The position numbers and the translations under genes are program-made. Source: Desulfovibrio porci (GTDB taxonomy: Bacteria > Desulfobacterota > Desulfovibrionia > Desulfovibrionales > Desulfovibrionaceae). From it: a stretch of 32,986 nt of DNA. Under the pieces are notes generated by a model. The model did not search any database. It was not told the DNA's origin and worked only from the letters and a program-made list of their open reading frames with translations. The stretch is taken from assembly GCF_009696265.1 (NCBI RefSeq), contig NZ_VUMH01000022.1:1-32986 (forward strand). The letters run 5' to 3'. Numbering within the stretch: position 1 is the stretch's first letter; each line of letters starts with the position of its first letter. Positions 26,935-32,986 of the stretch are shown here, one piece after another.

Positions 26935-28664
26935 ATCCGGACCACCCGCTCCACTTCCGTAAGCGACGTCAGGCCCGCCGCCACCTTGAGCATGCCGTCG
27001 TGCCGCAAGTTGCGCATGCCCTCGCCGATGGCCTGGGCCTCCAGGGCGTTGGCGTCGCTCTTGTCCACGATCAGCCGTTTCAGGCCGTCGCTGACCGGCA
27101 TGATCTCATAAATGGCCATGCGGCCCCTGTAGCCGGTGTCCATGCACTGCGGACAGCCCACGGCATGATAGAGGGGCCGGCCCGGCTCCAGGACGCGGGC
27201 GGCCCGGCCCAGGCTTGCCAGCTCGTTCCGGCTTGGCGCGCGGGCTTCCTTGCAGTGCGGGCAGAGCACGCGCACCAGACGCTGGGCGATGACCCCGCGC
27301 AGCACCGAGGAGAGCAAAAAAGGCTCCACGCCCATGTCGAACAGGCGCGTCACCGCGCCGGGCGCGTCGTTGGTGTGCAGGGTGGAAAAGACCAGATGCC
27401 CGGTCAGGGCCGACTGCACGGCAATGGAAGCGGTTTCTCCGTCGCGGATTTCGCCGATCAGGATCACGTCCGGGTCCTGGCGCACAATGGAGCGCAGGCC
27501 GTCGGCAAAAGAGAGACCGATTTTGGGGTTGACCTGCATCTGGCCCACGCCGTCCAGTTCGTATTCCACCGGGTCTTCAATGGTCAGGATATTTTTGTCC
27601 GGCGAGGCGATTTCCTGCAGCACGGCGTAAAGCGTGGTGGTTTTGCCGCTGCCCGTGGGCCCGGTCACCAGCACGATGCCGTGGCTCGCGCCGACCAGGC
27701 CGTTCATGAGCTGAAAATCCTCCCGGCCCAGTCCCAGTTCGGCCAGGGAAAGCACGCGCTCGTTTTTTTCCAGCAGGCGCAGCACCACCCGCTCGCCGAA
27801 AGACGTGGGCAGCGTGGACACGCGCAGACCCGCCTGCCGTCCGCCCAGGGAAATGGCGATGCGCCCGTCCTGGGGCAGGCGTTTCTCCGCGATGTTCAGC
27901 TTTGCCATGACCTTGATGCGCGAGACCACGGCCGCGTGATGGGCCTTGCTCAGGCTGTGGCGCTCATAGAGCACGCCGTCCAGGCGGAAACGCACGCGGG
28001 AAACGTCGCGGTAGGGCTCGATATGGATGTCGCTGGCCCCGGCGCGCACGGCCTGGGCCAGGATCATGTTCACCAGGCGGATGAAGGGGGCCTCGCCGCT
28101 GTCTTCCAGCAGGTCTTCCACGGCGTCTTCGCTGAGGATCGCATCGTCGCCCCCGTCCGCGCCCGCGCCCAGCACCTCGGCCACCGAGCCTTCTTCCCCG
28201 GACGACTCCCCGAAAATGCGGTTGACGATATTCTGGATGGCGCTTTCAGGGGTCAGCACCGGCACGCAGGGCCGCTCGCCGAGCAGCAGGCCGATTTCAC
28301 GGGCCAGCAGCCAGCCTGCGGGCCGGGCCACGGCCAGCGCCAGACGGCCTTCCGCGTCGCGCACCGGCGCCACGGCATGCCTGCGCAGCCAGGCCAGCGG
28401 CAGACGGCAGACCAGTTCGCCGTCGCTCTTCCACGCCCCGCCTTCCCGGTCAAGCGCCTGATCCAGATCCGGCACGAAGCGCATCTGATGACGTGCGGCT
28501 TCGGCTTCCAGATACCGGGCCTCGCTGAATTCCCCGGATTCCGGCAGTTCCCCTGCCGCGTCCGCCGCTCGGGCTTCCGGCGGCTCCGGCGCGCGGCCGG
28601 AGTGCGGAGACCGGGACGGGGCGGACAAGGCGGGAACCACGGAAGTGGAAGCAAAAACAGCCAT
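26931..28664 (-). CDS. gspE: Type II secretion ATPase GspE
   Basis: Cytoplasmic hexameric ATPase of 577 residues that powers pseudopilus assembly. N1/N2 domains (1 to about 190), then the core with Walker A GPTGSGKTTT, Asp box (TIEDPVEYELDG), Walker B (PDVILIGEIRD), His box (VFSTLHTNDA), and a zinc tetracysteine CPHC...CPQC near 475-505. The first 40 residues are Pro/Ala rich. The ATG has GAGGA six nt upstream; 9 bp after gspD. Confidence 0.96.
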   Translation of the reverse strand: MAVFASTSVVPALSAPSRSPHSGRAPEPPEARAADAAGELPESGEFSEARYLEAEAARHQMRFVPDLDQALDREGGAWKSDGELVCRLPLAWLRRHAVAPVRDAEGRLALAVARPAGWLLAREIGLLLGERPCVPVLTPESAIQNIVNRIFGESSGEEGSVAEVLGAGADGGDDAILSEDAVEDLLEDSGEAPFIRLVNMILAQAVRAGASDIHIEPYRDVSRVRFRLDGVLYERHSLSKAHHAAVVSRIKVMAKLNIAEKRLPQDGRIAISLGGRQAGLRVSTLPTSFGERVVLRLLEKNERVLSLAELGLGREDFQLMNGLVGASHGIVLVTGPTGSGKTTTLYAVLQEIASPDKNILTIEDPVEYELDGVGQMQVNPKIGLSFADGLRSIVRQDPDVILIGEIRDGETASIAVQSALTGHLVFSTLHTNDAPGAVTRLFDMGVEPFLLSSVLRGVIAQRLVRVLCPHCKEARAPSRNELASLGRAARVLEPGRPLYHAVGCPQCMDTGYRGRMAIYEIMPVSDGLKRLIVDKSDANALEAQAIGEGMRNLRHDGMLKVAAGLTSLTEVERVVRI

Positions 28665-28673
28665 GAGCGGTCC

Positions 28674-30632
28674 TCAGTTTACAAAAACGGGTTTGAGCAG
28701 CTTGGGATTGCTCATGATCGGCAGTCCCAGGCCGTCCTTGCCCACGCCGGTCTCGTGCAGCACCATCTGCTTCTCGTGGGTGACGTCCTGCGCCTCACCG
28801 GGCGAGTTGATGACCTTGGGCGTGATGAAAACAAAGAGATTGGTGCGCGTGAATCTGTTTGTCCGGGATTTGAACAGCCAGCCCAGCAGCGGGATGCTGC
28901 CCAGGCCGGGCACTTCGCTTTGCGAGTAGGTTTTGCTGTCGTCGAGCAGGCCGCCGATGACGGCCGTCTGCGTATCCCGCAGCAGAATGGTGGATTTGAT
29001 CAGGCGCTTGCGGGTGGTGGGGGCCACGATCTGATTGCCGTTGTTCAGGGTGATCAGGCCGTTGGTCACACGGCTGATCTCCTGCTCCACTTCCAGGCGC
29101 AACGTGCCTTCATCGCTGATGCGCGGCGTGATTTTGAGCTTCACGCCCACGTCCTTGTAGTCCATGGACTGGGTGGTGAAATCCGCGTCGTTGCGGGTGG
29201 TGGTTTCCTTGACGTAGGGGATGTTGTCCACCACCTCCACAGAAGACTGCTCATTGTCCAGGGTCAGCAGCTGCGGGGTGGCCAGCACGTTGATGTCGTC
29301 GTTGCCTTTGACCGCGTTCAGGATGGACTGAATATTGTAGGAGGTGCCGCCCACGCTGAAGGCGTCGCGAAAGATGGCCGCCAGGCTGGCCCCGGAGGGC
29401 AGGGAAACCAGTTTATTGGAGCCGAGGTCGATGGTGCCGCTGCCGAGATTGACGCCGCCGAGGCCGATGGTCTGCTTGTTCAGTTCGCCGCCCAGAGCCC
29501 AGTTGATGCCGAAGGAAAAGGAGGCGTCGGTGCTCACTTCCATGATGGCGGCCTCGATGAAGACCTGTTTGCGCACCACATCAAGTTTTTTGATGATGTT
29601 GCTCAGAGCCTCGAACTCGTCGGGCCGGGCCGTGACCAGCAGGCTGTTGGTGGCCTTGTCCGCCACCACCTTGATGTCTTTGGAGAGCACAAGGTCCGGC
29701 TTTTTGTCCTCGCCGCCGGTCCCGGCCACCTGGCGCTCCACCAGGGCGTTGATGACCATGGCCAGATCCTCGGCCTTGGCGTTGTCCAGCTGGATCATAT
29801 GCACGTCGCCCTTGCCCTTGGGCGTGGCGATGTCCAGCGAGCCGATGGTGTTCCGGGCCATGTTGATGGCGTCGCCGCCGCCGTAGACCAGCAGGCTGTT
29901 GGTGCGCTCGTCGGGCACCACCAGACTCAGGCTGATGCGGCCTTTTTTGGCGTCCTCCTCGTCGCGGCCCTTGAGCACCTTGGACAGCGTGGAGGCCAGG
30001 CTTTTGGCGTCGCCGTGGGTCAGGGGAATGGTTACGGTTCTGCCGCGCGTGTTGCTGTTTTCCACCTGTTCCAGAAAGACCAAGGCCCGGTCGATATTGC
30101 TGGACGGCGCGGTGATGGCGATGGTGTTGGAGGGCGTGTAGGCGGAAATGGCGAAATCCTTGCCGAGCAGCGCGGGCAGCACCTTGGCCAGTTCCGAGGC
30201 CACGCCCACCTTGAGCTGGATGATCTGGGTATTCACGGTTTCACGGGCATCGCCGGGCTTGCCGCCCACCGTGGCCGAGCCGTCCTGACTGATGCCCTCC
30301 TTCAGAGGCAGAATCTTCCAGCTCGCCCCGCTCTTCTGCAGCGCAAAACCCTGCACCCGCAGGATGTCCACAAAGATCTGAAAGGCCTCTTCCGGCGTGA
30401 CCTTGACCGGCGAATAGACCGTGACCTTGCCCTTGACCGAGGGATCGGTGATGAAATTGTGGCCCGTGGCCTCGCTGATGTACTTGATCAGACTGTGGAT
30501 GTCCGCGTCCTCGAAATCCAGGGTCACGCCGCCGGAAGACGCGGCCGCCGCGACGCCCGGCACGGGCGCGATACAGCCGAGGGCAAGCAGAAGCAGGAGC
30601 AGACGCGAAATTTTTTGCAGGGCGAAGGGCAT
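28674..30632 (-). CDS. gspD: Type II secretion secretin GspD
   Basis: Outer-membrane channel of 652 residues. Signal peptide at 1-29 (LLLLLLALGCIAPVPGVAAA); the N0 domain follows (VTLDFEDADIHSLIKYIS), then N1-N3 KH-like domains, and the secretin domain with VEVVDNIPYVKE, GVKLKITPRIS and the closing VPGLGSIPLLGWLFKS. The ATG at 30632 has AAGGA 7 nt upstream and lies four bases after the gspC stop; earlier ATG codons lack a site. The C-terminal S-domain is short, which agrees with a non-canonical pilotin. Confidence 0.95.
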   Translation of the reverse strand: MPFALQKISRLLLLLLALGCIAPVPGVAAAASSGGVTLDFEDADIHSLIKYISEATGHNFITDPSVKGKVTVYSPVKVTPEEAFQIFVDILRVQGFALQKSGASWKILPLKEGISQDGSATVGGKPGDARETVNTQIIQLKVGVASELAKVLPALLGKDFAISAYTPSNTIAITAPSSNIDRALVFLEQVENSNTRGRTVTIPLTHGDAKSLASTLSKVLKGRDEEDAKKGRISLSLVVPDERTNSLLVYGGGDAINMARNTIGSLDIATPKGKGDVHMIQLDNAKAEDLAMVINALVERQVAGTGGEDKKPDLVLSKDIKVVADKATNSLLVTARPDEFEALSNIIKKLDVVRKQVFIEAAIMEVSTDASFSFGINWALGGELNKQTIGLGGVNLGSGTIDLGSNKLVSLPSGASLAAIFRDAFSVGGTSYNIQSILNAVKGNDDINVLATPQLLTLDNEQSSVEVVDNIPYVKETTTRNDADFTTQSMDYKDVGVKLKITPRISDEGTLRLEVEQEISRVTNGLITLNNGNQIVAPTTRKRLIKSTILLRDTQTAVIGGLLDDSKTYSQSEVPGLGSIPLLGWLFKSRTNRFTRTNLFVFITPKVINSPGEAQDVTHEKQMVLHETGVGKDGLGLPIMSNPKLLKPVFVN

Positions 30633-30636
30633 GGCC

Positions 30637-31524
30637 TTATCCTTGAAGTTCATAGTCAAGAATGATTTTTTTGCCGTCACGCAAGACTTCCAGTCTGATA
30701 TTTTTCTCATTGAGCAAGTCCCCGAATCCGGCCAGATCCCGCAGGTCGGTCAGGGCCTTGCCGTTGGCCGTGAGCAGAAGATCGTCCCGGAGCAGGCCGA
30801 GCCCGCTCAGATAGCTGTCCTGTTCCAGCGCCACGATGCGCAGACCCCGATAAGCTCCCAATGCCTGCGGACGTATGCTGACGCTGCGCATCAGCGCGCC
30901 GGGATCCGTCATTGCGCGGCGCAGCTCAGTCCGGTTCAGGCTTTTGCGCAGGGCCGGGGCCCGCGCGGCGGCAGCGACGCCTGCCTGGGGAAGCGCGCCG
31001 CCCTCGATTTGCAGACGTTCCTTCCTGCCGCCCCTGGCCAGCACCACGGTCCGGCGCTGAATGTAGGCCACTTTCCAGCCTTTGATCTCCGCGCCTTCGG
31101 CATAGGGCTCCTGCCTGCCGTCAATCTGGATCACCGCGCGGTTTTTGCCCCGGCCCGTGCTGTTCACGACCGTGCCGAGCAATTTCCAGCCCAGCTTGCT
31201 CACCGGAATGGCCTCCAGACTGCCCGCGAGTTCCGCCTCTTCCTCCGGCGAAAGCGTGCCGTCCGGCCGCCTGGCCGCTCCCGGAAAATCGGGCGCTTCC
31301 ACGGCCGCGCCGAAGAGGTTGCGCCGGAGGATCTCCTCAAGGCTGACGGCCTGCGGCCCCGTCGCGACCCCGGCGCGGCTCAGCGCCGGGAGCGGCGGCG
31401 AGAGCGACGGCGCGGGACCGTCCTCCCGCAGGTAAAACGTGCCCCGGGCCAGGAACCAGGCCATGAGCGCGAGACAGGCCAGCATGGCGGCAAAAGTCGC
31501 TGATCGGCGCGCGTCCATGTTCAT
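30637..31524 (-). CDS. gspC: Type II secretion protein GspC
   Basis: 295 residues: one N-terminal membrane helix, a proline-rich linker, the HR domain that binds GspD N0 (KLGWKLLGTVVNSTGRGKNRAV...), and a C-terminal PDZ domain (about 215-290, LGAYRGLRIVALEQ, SGLGLLRDDLLLTANG). Links secretin and inner-membrane platform and helps to choose cargo. The ATG overlaps the gspF stop (ATGA); a second ATG two codons later is also possible. Confidence 0.92.
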   Translation of the reverse strand: MNMDARRSATFAAMLACLALMAWFLARGTFYLREDGPAPSLSPPLPALSRAGVATGPQAVSLEEILRRNLFGAAVEAPDFPGAARRPDGTLSPEEEAELAGSLEAIPVSKLGWKLLGTVVNSTGRGKNRAVIQIDGRQEPYAEGAEIKGWKVAYIQRRTVVLARGGRKERLQIEGGALPQAGVAAAARAPALRKSLNRTELRRAMTDPGALMRSVSIRPQALGAYRGLRIVALEQDSYLSGLGLLRDDLLLTANGKALTDLRDLAGFGDLLNEKNIRLEVLRDGKKIILDYELQG

Positions 31525-32768
31525 CCCACCAGACTGCTCATCTCAAAAATGGGCATGATGATGGCAATGACCACAAAGCCCACCAGACCGCCCAGAATCA
31601 AGATCATCACCGGCTCCATGAGCGAGGTGAGCATTTGCAGGCGTGCGGCCACGCGGTTTTCGCAGTCTCCGGCAACCCACAGCAGCATTTCGCCCAACTG
31701 GCCGCTGCGCTCCCCGGCGGCCACCATCTGGCGGGCGAGCGGCGGAAAAAGCACGGTATTGTCCATATAGCCCGAAAGATCGCGCCCGGCCTGAACGCCG
31801 TCAATCATGTTCTGCACGGCCTCGGCCATGAGCAGATTGTCGGCCGCCGACCTGACGATGTGCAAAGCCTTGAGCAACGAAACCCCGTTTTTGAGCAGCA
31901 TGCCCAGGGTGCGCGTCATATGCCCCACCAGCAGCGGCCGGTACATGCCCCGGATGCCGGGGCAGCGCAAAATTTTCCGCTGGATGCGCCGCCTGCCCTC
32001 CGGGCTTTGGCGTATGCGCCAGACCGCCAGCGCGGCCAGCAGGATCAACAGGGGAAAGACCCACCAGCCCGCGCGCAGCGTATCACTGACGCCGAGCAGA
32101 ATGCGGGTGGGCAGGGGCAGTTCGCGCCCCATGTCCGCGAAAATCCGGGTGACCTTGGGGATCACGAACGTGAGCAGAAAAACCACCACGCCCGTGCCCA
32201 CCACCAGCATGAGCAGCGGATAGGCCAGCGTGGCCTGCACCTTGCGCTGCAGGGCCACCTGCTGCTCAATGTGCTCGGCGAAACGCTCCACCACGATTTC
32301 CAGCGTGCCGGAGGCCTCTCCGGCGCGAACCATGGTCACAAAGGTGGAGGAAAAGACGCGCGGAAACTCCGCCAGACCGTCGGCCAGATCCCCGCCGGAA
32401 AGGATGCGGTCCCGCAGGTGGGCCACAATGCCGGAAAGGGCCGAATCATCGCCGTGCGCGCAAATGGCGGAAAGAGCCTCGTCCAGCGGCAGCCCGGCCC
32501 GCAGCAGGGTCGCCAGTTGCCGGGCCATGCCCGCCACGGCGGCTTTGGAAACCGGGCGCAGGCGCTGCATCAGACGGGCGCGGAAACCGGAACGCGACCC
32601 GGCGGCCGCCACGGACGCGGCGCCGGAAGAGGCGGCCGGAGACACGGAAAGCGGCACCAAGCCGCGCTCGTGCAGCAGGCTGACGGCCAGCCGCTGGCTG
32701 GCGGCTTCGATCATGCCCTTGGCATTCCTGCCGCGGCCGTCAATGGCCCGGTAACAGAAATTCGCCAT
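31521..32768 (-). CDS. gspF: Type II secretion inner-membrane platform protein GspF
   Basis: 415 residues with two cytoplasmic GspF domains and three membrane helices (near 180-200, 230-250 and 385-405). Motifs: the first domain has FARQLATLLRAGLPL-like MARQLATLLRAGLPLDEAL, the second MTRTLGMLLKNGVSLLKAL, and MVRAGEASG / MVAAGERSG follow each. Start at ATG 32768 (MANFCYRAID) with GGGGAG just upstream; the frame beyond it is leader. First gene of the operon in this window. Confidence 0.95.
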   Translation of the reverse strand: MANFCYRAIDGRGRNAKGMIEAASQRLAVSLLHERGLVPLSVSPAASSGAASVAAAGSRSGFRARLMQRLRPVSKAAVAGMARQLATLLRAGLPLDEALSAICAHGDDSALSGIVAHLRDRILSGGDLADGLAEFPRVFSSTFVTMVRAGEASGTLEIVVERFAEHIEQQVALQRKVQATLAYPLLMLVVGTGVVVFLLTFVIPKVTRIFADMGRELPLPTRILLGVSDTLRAGWWVFPLLILLAALAVWRIRQSPEGRRRIQRKILRCPGIRGMYRPLLVGHMTRTLGMLLKNGVSLLKALHIVRSAADNLLMAEAVQNMIDGVQAGRDLSGYMDNTVLFPPLARQMVAAGERSGQLGEMLLWVAGDCENRVAARLQMLTSLMEPVMILILGGLVGFVVIAIIMPIFEMSSLVG

Positions 32769-32770
32769 AT

Positions 32771-32844
32771 GCTCCCCGGAAAAAGAGGGGCACAACCCCC
32801 CCGGCGACGGGAGCCCCGTTGCCGGGGCTCCCCACAGTTCTGTG
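32771..32844 (-). promoter_or_regulatory. gspF leader with competing RNA hairpins
   Basis: On the minus strand: CACAG/CTGTG (32833-32844); a 10-bp hairpin GGGAGCCCCG/CGGGGCTCCC (32832-32823 with 32818-32809); a GGGG/CCCC stem followed by TCTTTTT; then the Shine-Dalgarno GGGGAGC (32777-32771). The 3' arm GCTCCC of the 10-bp hairpin can also pair with the Shine-Dalgarno GGGAGC. No clear sigma-70 promoter is seen between here and the IS. Confidence 0.5.
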
Positions 32845-32859
32845 ACAGAAGGACCTAGG

Positions 32860-32986
32860 TGTAATGTTCCAATAGGTTGTTCACCCTGCCTCAAGCCGGT
32901 AAAGCTGGAGTTGACAGACAACAGTAAACCGAGCCGAGGACAGGGTGAACAGCCATAAGAATGCCAAATTGACTGCACGCGGTCGA
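32860..32986 (+). mobile_element. Left end of an IS481-family insertion sequence (continues beyond window)
   Basis: The terminal repeat begins TGTAATGTTCCAATAGGTTG and follows CCTAGG (32854-32859), the NCTAGN target preferred by IS481. From memory the IS481 end and leader have the same AATAGGTTGT core, and the transposase start reads very much alike. An inverted repeat TGTTCACCCTG (about 32878-32888) / CAGGGTGAACA (32941-32951) lies inside. The right end is not in the window. Confidence 0.85.
32945..32986 (+). CDS. IS481-family transposase, N-terminal fragment cut by window edge
   Basis: Fourteen codons are present from a GTG at 32945: M-NSHKNAKLTARGR. This matches the MN(S/T)HKNA(R/K)LT start of IS481 DDE transposases. 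GAGGA lies four nt upstream. It reads away from the gsp operon. Confidence 0.8.
   Translation, partial: MNSHKNAKLTARGR

Noticed and set aside
26490..30665. A 1391-codon plus-strand open frame across gspN, gspE and gspD
   Set aside because: It is the complement of three clear T2SS genes; His/Gln/Gly-rich composition is typical of antisense shadows in GC-rich DNA.

Overview
The window is high-GC DNA, coding-dense, and gene content and protein style (ZapA/ZapB/RNase Y cluster, DUF3365-type c-heme sensor kinase, GspN-containing type II secretion operon) point to a sulfate-reducing deltaproteobacterium, most likely a Desulfovibrio relative (Desulfovibrionaceae). This is inferred from protein resemblance only; no marker gene is present.

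Layout. 1-176: a strong minus-strand promoter with an UP-like element fires out of the left edge, of the kind that drives rRNA or tRNA operons. 177-3288 (minus): zapB-zapA, then a 6S RNA gene (ssrS) that folds convincingly, then rny and a TRIC/UPF0126 membrane protein. 3289-5128: glmU, whose last codons and stop are duplicated 190 bp downstream as a 64/66-bp direct repeat. 5359-8667: a CI-like XRE regulator divergent from a hybrid histidine kinase with a CxxCH haem motif and one degenerate receiver; the shared intergenic region has a candidate operator and large hairpins. 8790-12731 (minus): a chaperone operon cbpA-cbpM-clpB with a good promoter and a palindrome-rich leader.

13082-19170: a 1010-residue sigma-54 activator divergent from a large exported amidohydrolase. 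Between them lies a -24/-12 promoter, so the activator probably controls the enzyme. The amidohydrolase ends in Gly-rich spacer, Cys, hydrophobic helix and Arg cluster, the layout of C-terminal surface-sorting signals.

19335-32768 (minus): one tightly packed operon in the order gspF-C-D-E-N-L-M-I-J-K-G-H, a TPR lipoprotein, and a CPBP-family glutamic intramembrane protease. The protease is the last gene of the secretion operon and converges on the amidohydrolase gene. The most interesting reading of the window is that these form one system: Sec export of the amidohydrolase, tail processing at the Cys by the protease (as for MYXO-CTERM/myxosortase or JDVT-CTERM/MrtJ), and delivery to the surface by the type II system. 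32860-32986: the left end of an IS481-family insertion sequence sits about 90 bp upstream of gspF, in a CCTAGG target.
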